This document shows, one piece after another, positions 36,630-44,946 of a DNA stretch of 64,000 nucleotides (positions are counted from its first letter, which is position 1; each line of letters begins with the position of its first letter). The stretch is taken from positions 18,861 to 82,860 of the forward strand of contig DASXOV010000074.1 of assembly GCA_036494005.1 (NCBI GenBank). Reading direction: 5' to 3'. This DNA comes from GCA-003244245 sp036494005 (GTDB lineage: Bacteria; Actinomycetota; Actinomycetes; Mycobacteriales; Pseudonocardiaceae). Made by a program: the position numbers and the translations under genes. A model generated the notes under the pieces. The model ran no database searches. It was given only the letters and a program-made list of their open reading frames with translations, and was not told where the DNA came from.

Positions 36630-36861
36630 GCACCAGGCGCCGGTGGCGAAGCCCGCGACCAAACCCGCCGCGAAACCGGTTGCGGCGAAGGACCCCAACA
36701 GCCCGGACAACGCGATCTACCCGGTGAAGGACAACCCGTCAGCATCGAAGCCCCCGCTGTGCCCGGAGGACTTCCCCGGTGGCTGGCCCGCTGATGCCGG
36801 GCATGTCGTGGGCTGCACCCACGGCATGTGGATCCGCGAACTACCGGAGGAGGCCACCTGA
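36598..36861 (+). CDS. Pro/Ala/Lys-rich small protein
   Basis: 87 aa behind GAGAGGAACC. The N-terminal 45 residues are a PAAKPVAAKD-type low-complexity linker; the C-terminal part (CPEDFPGGWPADAGHVVGCT) holds two Cys. Possibly a head-associated or decoration peptide; no family recognised. Confidence 0.55.
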   Translation: MPAAQKPTEPEHQAPVAKPATKPAAKPVAAKDPNSPDNAIYPVKDNPSASKPPLCPEDFPGGWPADAGHVVGCTHGMWIRELPEEAT

Positions 36862-37046
36862 TGGCGGTGATCGTCCGGACCGCCGACGGGGACGACACGT
36901 ACCCCACTGCGACGGACTGGGTGGTGGACGCGCACCACCAGTGCCTCACCGTGCTGGACACCGACGGGCAGGACGCGGAGGTGGCGGTCTACCCGGCGGC
37001 CGGGTGGCTGCGGGTGTGCCATGGCACGGCACCCGGCTCGCCGTAG
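36861..37046 (+). CDS. 61-aa beta-rich small protein
   Basis: Begins MAVIVRTADGDDTYPTATDW, then LTVLDTDGQDAEVAVYPAAG. ATG shares its A with the previous stop. Small strand-rich fold; function unknown. Overlaps the repeat protein start by 26 nt. Confidence 0.6.
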   Translation: MAVIVRTADGDDTYPTATDWVVDAHHQCLTVLDTDGQDAEVAVYPAAGWLRVCHGTAPGSP

Positions 37047-37449
37047 CCCCTCCTCGAGGCGGGGGAAACCGCACCCGCATCGCGGGTCACACGCGCCGCG
37101 CCGCCCGTATCACCAGTCCGCAGCAGCCCGCGCCGCGCGGGTTGGGCGCCGGCACCCGCACCGCGGGCACGCCATGTCCGCTCAGGCCCGTGCCCGCATA
37201 TCGGCGGCGCTGAAGGGCCGGTCGCATCCGCATCGTGGGCATGCGGTGAGCAGCGCGACCCGCGCCAAGATCAGCGCGGCGCTGCGCGGTAAGCACCATC
37301 CCCACCGGGGGCATTTGATGAGCGCGTCGGCGAGGGCCAAGCTCAGCGCCTCCCTCAAGGGAAAAAAGCACCCACACAAGGGGCATGCCGTGTCGTCGGC
37401 GACGAGGCAGAAGCTGTCCGCGGCGCTGAAGGGCCGGAAGAGGAAGTGA
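37021..37449 (+). CDS. NUMOD3-like tandem repeat DNA-binding protein
   Basis: 142 aa, extremely basic. About four copies of a 26-residue unit, each HPHRGH followed by a S-x-x-x-R-x-K-x-SAALKGK helix, the pattern of NUMOD3 (nuclease-associated modular DNA-binding) motifs. No nuclease catalytic motif is present. In homing enzymes such motifs grip the DNA next to the cut site; here the protein lies in the head operon and could be a DNA-condensing capsid component or a remnant of a homing endonuclease. Its composition is unlike its neighbours. Confidence 0.65.
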   Translation: MARHPARRSPSSRRGKPHPHRGSHAPRRPYHQSAAARAARVGRRHPHRGHAMSAQARARISAALKGRSHPHRGHAVSSATRAKISAALRGKHHPHRGHLMSASARAKLSASLKGKKHPHKGHAVSSATRQKLSAALKGRKRK

Positions 37450-37462
37450 CCGAGGGGGCGCC

Positions 37463-38353
37463 GTGCTGACCGTCCCCTACTGCACCACCGGCGAGTTCAT
37501 CGAATACCCCACGCTGCTGGATGTTCTTGGGCTCCGAAGCGGTGACCTGCAGCCTGCTGATCAGACCGCCATCCTGCACAAGCTGCTGATGATGTCTACG
37601 CGGTGGGTAGACAGCTATGTGGAGATGGGCGCCGAGGGCACCCTGACCGCGCATCAACGGACGGAGAACAAGCGGATCCGACCGGACCGGCACGGCCGGA
37701 TCCTGTGGCATCCGGACCACATCCCTGTCGTGTCGGTGAGCAGCCTGCAGTACGGGCCGACCCTCGGGAGTCTCACGACCTACAACTCCCCTGCGGCGTT
37801 CATCGAGGACGGTCGAACGATCGTGCTGGACTTGTCGGCGGCCACCACCTCATGGTCAGGGTCGCTGCAGTTCGGTGGCCCGCCACCGGGGCGGGACTCG
37901 TACGCAACTCTCGCCTACATCGCCGGGTACCCGAACACGCTGCTGACCAGCGATGTGATCGCGGGTGCCACGTCCCTGCCTGTTGGTGACACCACCGGCG
38001 TCCAGCCCGGGGATGCGCTGCGGATCTTCGATCCCGGCCTGGACGAGCCGGTCACCGTGGCCAGCACATGGGCACCCGCCACCGGCCCGGGGTCTCTGCC
38101 GCTCACGGCTGGCCTGGCCGGCGCGCACACCACGACCACCCCGACCCGGGTCAGCGTCATGCCGCACGACGTTTTCGAGGCCTCTGCGCTGTACACGATC
38201 GCGCTGCTCATGCGCCCCGACTCGTCGGCCGAGGATGCGTTCCCGGATATGCGGGGTGGCATCTCCACGCGGCTGGCTGATAGTCGCAAGGACGGCTCCG
38301 GGTTGATATTTGAGGCCGAGCACCTCCTCGAGCCGTACCGGCGAGTTTTCTGA
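37463..38353 (+). CDS. Head-tail adaptor (connector) protein
   Basis: 296 aa from GTG 37463. LTVPYCTTGEFIEYPTLLDV, ILHKLLMMSTRWVDSYVEMG and RTENKRIRPDRHGRILWHPD fit the gp6-like head-tail adaptor that docks below the portal. An inserted strand-rich part (residues about 150-215, DVIAGATSLPVGDTTGVQPG) is a small additional domain. Place after capsid genes supports the call. Confidence 0.65.
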   Translation: MLTVPYCTTGEFIEYPTLLDVLGLRSGDLQPADQTAILHKLLMMSTRWVDSYVEMGAEGTLTAHQRTENKRIRPDRHGRILWHPDHIPVVSVSSLQYGPTLGSLTTYNSPAAFIEDGRTIVLDLSAATTSWSGSLQFGGPPPGRDSYATLAYIAGYPNTLLTSDVIAGATSLPVGDTTGVQPGDALRIFDPGLDEPVTVASTWAPATGPGSLPLTAGLAGAHTTTTPTRVSVMPHDVFEASALYTIALLMRPDSSAEDAFPDMRGGISTRLADSRKDGSGLIFEAEHLLEPYRRVF

Positions 38354-38898
38354 TGACCGCCGCCACCGTCGCCGACACCCTGTGCACCTATTTTTCCGGG
38401 GAATACGACCCGCAGACCCGCACTTACCGGACCCCGCAGTTGTCCGTGCCCGGCCTGGCGATGGGCGTGGTCCGCCGTGGCCGCCCGAAACGGTTCGACA
38501 ACGCCGACTTCTATCTGGGCCAGGTGGGCGCCCCGACGGGCTGCATGATGTACGTCCTGCTCAACCCTGGTGACGAGATCCGGGAGGCGTACGGCGGGTC
38601 CCTGTACGGGCTGAAACGGGTCCGCCACGACGTGACCATGGATGTGCTGATCCGCTCCGAGTCGGCTTATGCGGAGGACGTGCAGGACGCCGAGTACGCG
38701 CTGCGGGACGCCATCATGGCCCGCATCCACGCCGACCGAACCTGCGGTTCGGGGGGGATCGAGGCGGGCGGTTTCCAGGTCGGCGAGGGCGGCACCCCCG
38801 GTATCCGCTGGGTGGTGGGTGACCCGGTGAGCCACGCCGAGAAAACCGAGGCGCTACTGCGCTGCACTTTTGCTGCTGATGAATACCTGATCGCATAG
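38353..38898 (+). CDS. Putative tail terminator/completion protein
   Basis: 181 aa. VADTLCTYFSGEYDPQTRTY, then RHDVTMDVLIRSESAYAEDV with AEYALRDAIMARIHADRT and a C-terminal FAADEYLIA strand, the alpha/beta outline of tail terminators. ATG shares its base with the adaptor stop. Assigned partly by gene order between adaptor and tail tube. Confidence 0.55.
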   Translation: MTAATVADTLCTYFSGEYDPQTRTYRTPQLSVPGLAMGVVRRGRPKRFDNADFYLGQVGAPTGCMMYVLLNPGDEIREAYGGSLYGLKRVRHDVTMDVLIRSESAYAEDVQDAEYALRDAIMARIHADRTCGSGGIEAGGFQVGEGGTPGIRWVVGDPVSHAEKTEALLRCTFAADEYLIA

Positions 38899-38910
38899 GA
38901 GCCCCGCTCA

Positions 38911-39150
38911 ATGGCTGATCCCAAGGCCCCGTCCTCGGCGGGGCCATCGAAGCCTGCCCCGGAACCGTTCGTCGAGCAGCAGTGCGCCGAGTTCACGTTC
39001 ACCGGCGGGTACGCCGCTATCTACCTGCCCCCGGACCGCGTGTCCCGCTGGGTACAGCCCGGCGACGTCGTCGACTGGGGCGCCGATGGCCCACCGGATC
39101 AGCACTGGGCACCGGCCCAGCCCGCCGGCACCACCACGAAGGAGGGCTGA
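38911..39150 (+). CDS. Small head-tail region protein
   Basis: 79 aa. Pro/Ala-rich ends around ECAEF-like strands (CAEFTFTGGYAAIYLPPDRV, WVQPGDVVDWGADGPPD). Similar short proteins precede the tail tube gene in many actinophages; role not known. Confidence 0.55.
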   Translation: MADPKAPSSAGPSKPAPEPFVEQQCAEFTFTGGYAAIYLPPDRVSRWVQPGDVVDWGADGPPDQHWAPAQPAGTTTKEG

Positions 39151-39153
39151 GCC

Positions 39154-40416
39154 ATGGCGCAGACCGCCACCTACAGCTCGATGCGGCAGTTCGCGGGGAT
39201 CGCCCTCGAGGCGACCCCCGGGACTCCGCTGGCGATGACCAACACGCTGCTGCCCCAGAAAATCACCTGGGAAGACAAACCTAAGTGGCTGGACGACAAG
39301 GGCATGCGCGGCTGGATGACCAGCATCTATGGTCGCCAGCAAGGTCCGATCGTCAACGAGTTCAGCCTCGACGGACCCGTGTTCGGCGACACGTTGCCGT
39401 TCATCCTGGCGAACCTGTTCGGGGACTGCGTGCCGACGGGGACGACGGGCAGCCCCACGACCACGCTGTCCGCGTCGACCACCGCAGGGGCCACGTCGAT
39501 CACCACGGCGGTGTCGATCACCGCTGGGACGACCATCCTGATCGACACCGGCAACCTCGCCGAGGTGCGCAAGACGGGCACCCCGTCCGGCGCCGGCCCG
39601 TACACGATCCCGCTTGCGGCGGGTGCGGCGCCGCTGGCCTATCCGCACGCCTCGGCGGTGGCGGTGATCGGGGTGGTGGCCCCGTTCACGCACGCGTTCT
39701 CCCTGCTCAACTCTGGTGCGACGGGCGCCTACCAGCAGGGCCAGCCCCCGACGCACACCGTCACGCACTACTCGGGGGTGACCCCGACGGTGGGTGCGCG
39801 GGTGTTCGCGGGCTCCTGCTGCTCGGACCTCGAACTCACGTTCAACGCCGAGACCGAACTGCTCATGATGACCTCCAAGTGGACGTCCTGGCCGTCGGCT
39901 GCGGCGGGGGCGCTGCCGGTGTCGGCCCCGTCGGCGGTGCTGCCCATCGCGTCGTGGCGGGGTGTGATCGGTCTCGGTGGTCCGGCGACGGGCGGAACCC
40001 TGGTGAAGGCCGTCCCGAGCGGGAAGATCAGCTTCAAGCGGAAGCTGGAACCGGACTTCACGGTGTCGGGTGTGCAGACCCCGTACATCATCCAGCGCGG
40101 CGAGCTTGACATCTCCGGGGAGTTGGAGGTCATCGCCGCCGACGAGTCCGGCCTGAACTACATGTTGCAGAACACGCAGCCCCAGTTCCAGTTCCTCTTG
40201 GACAACGGGCAGGCCGGGGCCGCGGACGTCAAGGTGCAGGTGGACTGCCAGCAGGCCGCGTTCGCCGCCGCCACCATGGACGTCAGCAAGGCGAACATCC
40301 GCTACAAGCTCACCTTCGACGCCCTCGCCAACGTGACCAATGCCGGCGGCTCGGGTGGCGGCAGTCCCGGCAAGGTGACTATCACCAACGCCCTCGGCTC
40401 CAACACCTACCTGTGA
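39154..40416 (+). CDS. Major tail tube protein
   Basis: 420 aa behind GGAGGG. ATYSSMRQFAGIALEATPGT at the N-terminus and GVQTPYIIQRGELDISGELE then FQFLLDNGQAGAADVKVQVD are typical tail-tube blocks. Residues about 100-170 (GSPTTTLSASTTAGATSITT) form a Thr/Ser-rich inserted beta segment. It polymerises into the non-contractile tail tube. Position before the tail assembly chaperone supports the call. Confidence 0.8.
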   Translation: MAQTATYSSMRQFAGIALEATPGTPLAMTNTLLPQKITWEDKPKWLDDKGMRGWMTSIYGRQQGPIVNEFSLDGPVFGDTLPFILANLFGDCVPTGTTGSPTTTLSASTTAGATSITTAVSITAGTTILIDTGNLAEVRKTGTPSGAGPYTIPLAAGAAPLAYPHASAVAVIGVVAPFTHAFSLLNSGATGAYQQGQPPTHTVTHYSGVTPTVGARVFAGSCCSDLELTFNAETELLMMTSKWTSWPSAAAGALPVSAPSAVLPIASWRGVIGLGGPATGGTLVKAVPSGKISFKRKLEPDFTVSGVQTPYIIQRGELDISGELEVIAADESGLNYMLQNTQPQFQFLLDNGQAGAADVKVQVDCQQAAFAAATMDVSKANIRYKLTFDALANVTNAGGSGGGSPGKVTITNALGSNTYL

Positions 40417-40428
40417 TCGGAGGGCTGC

Positions 40429-40803
40429 ATGCGCGTTGACCTGCCCACAGACGGGGCGTGGGTGGAACTACGGGACCCGGAGACCATCATCGCCGGGGAC
40501 CAGGAAGACCTGATGCGGCAGATGCCGAAACCGGACGAGGGGCGCCCGTTCGACTTCGCGTACGACCTCACCACCGGGCTGAAGCTCCTGATGATCAAGG
40601 ACTGGTACGTGCCGTACCTCAGCGACCCGCATGCGCTGCCGGTGGCCAACCCGAAGCTACTGCGCGAGCTGCGGCTGCCGGATAACCACAAGCTCGAGGA
40701 AGCCCTCGCGCCCGCCCGGGCACTGCTGTTCCCCACCCCGGCCGAGCCGTCGGATAAGCAGCTCGAGGACCCGGGGTCCCCTACCACGCCCGCGAACGCA
40801 TAG
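40429..40803 (+). CDS. Tail assembly chaperone, short form
   Basis: 124 aa. MRVDLPTDGAWVELRDPETI, FDFAYDLTTGLKLLMIKDWY and ELRLPDNHKLEEALAPARAL fit the first tail chaperone (lambda G-like). It binds the tape measure protein during tail assembly. The frame contains CCCGGGG near its end for production of a longer form. Confidence 0.75.
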   Translation: MRVDLPTDGAWVELRDPETIIAGDQEDLMRQMPKPDEGRPFDFAYDLTTGLKLLMIKDWYVPYLSDPHALPVANPKLLRELRLPDNHKLEEALAPARALLFPTPAEPSDKQLEDPGSPTTPANA

Positions 40804-41015
40804 CGGCGCGTTTCGCGGGCCTCGCCCCCCGGAAGCCCCCAGCTCCGGGTGAGCCGGAGTTGTGGGAGCGGGTGATGGCGCTGGAGTGGTGGCTGCACGA
40901 GTACGGCAAAACCCCGGCGGAGGTGGCGGCGATGCCCGCCTGGTTCGTGGCCCGGGCGCCGCACATCGCTGCACTGCGCCACGAGGAGGAGCAGCGCCGT
41001 ATCGACAGCAAGTAA
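40429..41015 (+). CDS. Tail assembly chaperone, frameshifted long form
   Basis: Predicted 195-aa product made by a -1 shift at 40770-40776: residues 1-116 from the short form, then VPYHARERIAARFAGLAPRK onward to a TAA at 41013. The added part, ELWERVMALEWWLHEYGKTP and MPAWFVARAPHIAALRHEEE, is the second chaperone (lambda GT-like) domain and has no start codon of its own, which supports frameshifting. Confidence 0.75.
40770..40776 (+). other. -1 slippery heptamer CCCGGGG
   Basis: C-CCG-GGG fits X-XXY-YYZ exactly in the zero frame of the chaperone gene, 27 nt before its TAG, and switches into the -1 frame that encodes the second domain. Confidence 0.8.
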
Positions 41016-41029
41016 GAGGGGGAAGCGGC

Positions 41030-41455
41030 ATGCCGATGCAGGGCGGGGCGGAGTTCAACGCCGCGCTCGCCGGGCGGATCGCGGCGGCTCGGGCGGTGAC
41101 CGATCTGGCGGTGAAGGCGGCGGCGGAGCAGGTCGCTCGGGACACTGTGGACAAGCTGATGCTCAAGGAACACGCCCGGCGCACCCCCACCCCGTCCTCC
41201 CCGGGTGAGCCCCCGGCGATGATCACGGGCGCGTTGAAGTCCTCTGTCACGGTCACCCCGGTGACGCATGTGGGCCTGGACCGGTTCGAGGCCAAGGTTG
41301 GGCCCACCAAGGTCTACGCCCGCATCCAAGAACTCGGGGGCACGGCGGGGCGCGGGGCGAGGCTTCCCGCCCGGCCGTATTTGAAACCGGCATTCCAGGA
41401 GGCCCGGCACAAGGTGGGGGCCATCTTCCGGGCCATGTGGGCAACCATCCGCTGA
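41030..41455 (+). CDS. HK97 gp10-like neck/tail-completion protein
   Basis: 141 aa. GGAEFNAALAGRIAAARAVT, then RRTPTPSSPGEPPAMITGAL, VYARIQELGGTAGRGARLPA and RPYLKPAFQEARHKV follow the HK97 gp10 family (P-x-x-SG-x-L ... Y-x-x-x-QE-x-GG ... PFL-x-PA). This protein normally precedes the tail tube; here it comes after the chaperone, an unusual order. Confidence 0.7.
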   Translation: MPMQGGAEFNAALAGRIAAARAVTDLAVKAAAEQVARDTVDKLMLKEHARRTPTPSSPGEPPAMITGALKSSVTVTPVTHVGLDRFEAKVGPTKVYARIQELGGTAGRGARLPARPYLKPAFQEARHKVGAIFRAMWATIR

Positions 41456-41493
41456 CCCGTTCTGTCACGGCAACAAACCCCGGGGGGTGAGCC

Positions 41494-44400
41494 GTGGCCG
41501 ACGATTTTTTGCCTCCGCTCATCGCGATCTTGGGTGCTGATGTAGCCGGTTACACCGCTGGGCTGACCGAGGCCGAAGCCCGGATGACGGCGTTTGTGGA
41601 GTCCCAGACCGCGGCCATGGCCGAACTGGACGCCCGCATGGCCTCCATGGGCGCCGGTGCTGATCTGGGCGCGGCGGCGGGCGGCGCGGCGATCGACACG
41701 GGCGCAACCACCGCTGCCGCCACGGAGATGCAGGCCGAGAACGACCGCATCAAAGCCTCTTTCGCGGAAGTGGCGGCGTCGGCGCAGGCCATGTCCGTTG
41801 AGGTCGAAGCCTCCTACGGGGCGATGGCGGCGCGCACCGCCGAACTGTCGACGGCGATGGCCGCCGCGGGGGACAAGGCGGCGGTGTCCAACAAGGCGCT
41901 CGGTGAGGCTTGGACTGGTAGCAGCGCCAAAGCCGACGGCTTCCTGGGCAAGCTGGGCATGTCCAAGGCGGCGCTCATCGGGGTCGCTGCCGCGGGTATC
42001 GGCGCCGCGGTGGAGACCGTGAAGATGGCCGGGGATTTCAACATGGCCACCGAGCGGCTGGTCACGTCCGCAGGGGAATCCCAGCAGCAGATCGGGATGG
42101 TCCGCGACGGCATCCTGTCGATGGCCGGGGCCGTCGGGTATTCCACCACCGAACTCGCGCAGGCCATGTACACGGTGGAGTCCGGAGGTCAGCACGGCGC
42201 CGCCGGGTTGAAGGTGCTGCAGGCCGCCGCGGAAGGCGCCAAAACCGAGAACGCGGACCTGGTGACGGTGGCCGACGCGGTGACCTCGGTGCTGCAGGAC
42301 TACCACCTGAAGGCGTCCGACTCGGCGGACGTCACCTCGAAACTGGTGGCCGCCACCTCGCAAGGCAAAACCACGTTCGAGCAGCTGGCGGCGTCCATGT
42401 CGGCGGTACTGCCGGTGGCCTCCGCGAACCACGTCAGCCTCAACGACATCCTCGGCGACCTCGCCAGCATGACGGTGCACGGCATGAGCGCGCAGCAGGT
42501 CACACAGAACCTGTCCGACACCATCCGGCACATGGCGGCGCCCACCCAGGCGCAGTCCAAAGAACTCGCGATCCTGGGGATCAACTCCCAGCAACTGTCC
42601 ACGGACCTGGGCACGAAGGGCCTGTCCGGGACCATCCAGGAAGTCGCGCACGCGATCCAGAACAACATGGGGTCCAGCGCCACCCAGGTGGTGCTGAATC
42701 TGAACAACGCACTTAAGGGACTGCCCAAGTCTGTGCAGGACCTGGGCGCGAAGGTCCTCGACGGCAGCATGTCGATGAAAGACTTCACGGCTGCCGCCAA
42801 AGGCATGAACGTGATCAGCGACAAGCAAGTCACCTCGTTCGCCGCGCTCGCCGGGTCCACTCACGTCATCGGCACCACTCAAATGGACGGCGCGCACGTC
42901 ATGCAGTCCTACACGGGGGCGCTGCGGGCCGCGATGGGTGACGCCACCGGGTTGAACACCGCGCTGATGCTCACCGGGGAGAACACCCAGACCACCAGCA
43001 ACGCGATCAACGTGGTGTCGGGCGCCACCGCCGAAGCCGGCGGCCACGTCAAGGGCTGGGCGGAAATCCAGGCCCAGTTCAACACGAAACTCACCGAGGC
43101 CAAGGACGGGCTCGGGGCGCTGGCCACCAGCATTGGGGAGAAACTGCTGCCGGTGGTGACCCCGCTGATCGGGGCGCTGGCCACAGCCGCGCAGTGGCTC
43201 GCGCAGCACAAAACCGCCGCGACCATCCTGGCCACCGTCATCGGCTCCGTGGTGGTCGCCGCCATGGTGGCGCTCACCGTCGCGTTCTGGGGCTGGGCCG
43301 CGTCCATGTTCGCCGCCGCCACCGCCGCTACCGTCCTGGACATCGCACTCGCCCCGTTCATCGCGATCGTCGCCGCCGTGGTCGCCGGGATCGCGCTGCT
43401 CGCGTTCGCCGCCTACGAGCTGATCACCCACTGGGGTGCGGTGAAAAGTTTCTTCACCGGCCTGTGGGACGACGTCAAGGGCGCGTTCGACGCCGGGGTG
43501 CGGGCCGTGAAAACCGCCTGGGACGACCTTGTGGGCGGCTTCACGAACCCGCAGGCCGCCATCGGCAAGTCCGTCAGCGCGTTCGAACACTTTTTTCTGT
43601 CCATCGGCGAATGGGCACGCCGAGCCGTCGACGACGTCAGGCACTTCTTCTCCAGCATCGGGAACGCGATCGTCACCCCGTTCCGGGTGGCGTTCGACGC
43701 GGCCAAAGCGCTGTTCTCCATGTCACCGGCACAACTCGGCGAAGCCCTGGGCCGCGGGCTGGGGGAGCTGACCCGGGCGCTGTACGACTTCGGTGTCAGG
43801 GCCATCCGGGGCCTGATAGACGGGGTGACCTCCGGATACACGGCAGTCACCACCTGGTTCCACAACCTGCCGGGAATGATCGAGCGGTTCTTCGTCGGCA
43901 TCGACGTCTGGCTGCTCACCGACGGCCGCCGCATGCTCGACGGCTTCCTGCACGGCATCGTCACCGGATTCCAGGCCACCATGTCGTGGTTCGCGGCGCT
44001 GCACGGCCGGTTCCTGCAGTTCACCGTCAACGCCGGCACGTGGCTGCTGCACGCCGGTCAGGACCTGCTCACCGGCCTGTGGCACGGCATCGTCGCCGGT
44101 TTCAACGCCACTATCGCGTTCTTCGTCGCATTACCGGGAGAGATCGGGAGGTTCTTTGCTGCCGCCCCGTCGTGGCTGTACCAGGCCGGGTCGGACATTC
44201 TGTCCGGGCTGTGGAACGGGTTCACCGGGTTTATCGGCACCATCTACCACGGCATCGCCGACTTCATCGGCGGGTTCATCCGCGGCTTCAAACAGGGCCT
44301 CGGCATCGCCTCCCCCTCGACGGTGATGGCCGGTATCGGCGGCGACATTGTCCGGGGCTTGTGGAACGGCGTGGTCAGCCTGTGGAACGGGTTCCTCGGC

Positions 44401-44931
44401 TTCGTCGGCGGCCTGCCGCGCACCATCATCGGCATGTTCGCCGGGGCCGGGGAATGGCTGAAGAGCGCCGGATACAACCTGATCGTCGGGTTCTGGAACG
44501 GTGTGCAGCAACTGGCCGGGTGGGTCTACAACCAGGCCGTCAGCTGGGCGAATTCCGTGATGAACGGCATCAAGGGTGCCCTCGGCATCCACTCCCCGTC
44601 CACCGTGGCCGCACAAGCTGGCATGTTCCTGGCGCAGGGCCTGGCGCAGGGCATCGACTCCTACGCTCACCAGGCCGTGGCGGCAGCGGCGAGCATGGCC
44701 AGCCGGGTCAGCGGCGCCCTCACCGGGGCGTCCGGGTTCACCGGGTCCATCACCGGTTCCGCGCTGGCCGGGTCGACGATCACCACCTCCGGCGGTCAGG
44801 GCGGCACCCTGCAGGTGGTGGTGCAGGGCAACGTGTGGACCACCCAGGACCTGGTGAAGGAGCTGCAAACCCAGCTGCTGCGCCACGACATCCGCAACGG
44901 CAACGCGGGCATCGCCTACAGCTTCGCCTGA
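41494..44931 (+). CDS. Tape measure protein
   Basis: 1145 aa from GTG 41494, the longest gene. Alanine-rich helices at the start; residues about 210-420 (QQIGMVRDGILSMAGAVGYS, TELAQAMYTVESGGQHGAAG) match the phage tail tape-measure TP901 core domain. Residues about 570-650 hold hydrophobic membrane-like stretches (TILATVIGSVVVAAMVALTV). The C-terminal third repeats a unit near FxxGLWxGIxxGFxATxxFFxxLPG, with IASPSTVMAGIG and IHSPSTVAAQAG marking internal duplications. It sets tail length and is ejected with the DNA. Confidence 0.92.
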   Translation: MADDFLPPLIAILGADVAGYTAGLTEAEARMTAFVESQTAAMAELDARMASMGAGADLGAAAGGAAIDTGATTAAATEMQAENDRIKASFAEVAASAQAMSVEVEASYGAMAARTAELSTAMAAAGDKAAVSNKALGEAWTGSSAKADGFLGKLGMSKAALIGVAAAGIGAAVETVKMAGDFNMATERLVTSAGESQQQIGMVRDGILSMAGAVGYSTTELAQAMYTVESGGQHGAAGLKVLQAAAEGAKTENADLVTVADAVTSVLQDYHLKASDSADVTSKLVAATSQGKTTFEQLAASMSAVLPVASANHVSLNDILGDLASMTVHGMSAQQVTQNLSDTIRHMAAPTQAQSKELAILGINSQQLSTDLGTKGLSGTIQEVAHAIQNNMGSSATQVVLNLNNALKGLPKSVQDLGAKVLDGSMSMKDFTAAAKGMNVISDKQVTSFAALAGSTHVIGTTQMDGAHVMQSYTGALRAAMGDATGLNTALMLTGENTQTTSNAINVVSGATAEAGGHVKGWAEIQAQFNTKLTEAKDGLGALATSIGEKLLPVVTPLIGALATAAQWLAQHKTAATILATVIGSVVVAAMVALTVAFWGWAASMFAAATAATVLDIALAPFIAIVAAVVAGIALLAFAAYELITHWGAVKSFFTGLWDDVKGAFDAGVRAVKTAWDDLVGGFTNPQAAIGKSVSAFEHFFLSIGEWARRAVDDVRHFFSSIGNAIVTPFRVAFDAAKALFSMSPAQLGEALGRGLGELTRALYDFGVRAIRGLIDGVTSGYTAVTTWFHNLPGMIERFFVGIDVWLLTDGRRMLDGFLHGIVTGFQATMSWFAALHGRFLQFTVNAGTWLLHAGQDLLTGLWHGIVAGFNATIAFFVALPGEIGRFFAAAPSWLYQAGSDILSGLWNGFTGFIGTIYHGIADFIGGFIRGFKQGLGIASPSTVMAGIGGDIVRGLWNGVVSLWNGFLGFVGGLPRTIIGMFAGAGEWLKSAGYNLIVGFWNGVQQLAGWVYNQAVSWANSVMNGIKGALGIHSPSTVAAQAGMFLAQGLAQGIDSYAHQAVAAAASMASRVSGALTGASGFTGSITGSALAGSTITTSGGQGGTLQVVVQGNVWTTQDLVKELQTQLLRHDIRNGNAGIAYSFA

Positions 44932-44946
44932 CCGGGGGGTGAGCCG

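Noticed and set aside
41314..43644. 776-codon minus-strand open frame
   Set aside because: Antisense to the tape measure gene; Gly/His/Arg-rich reading typical of a GC-rich shadow frame.
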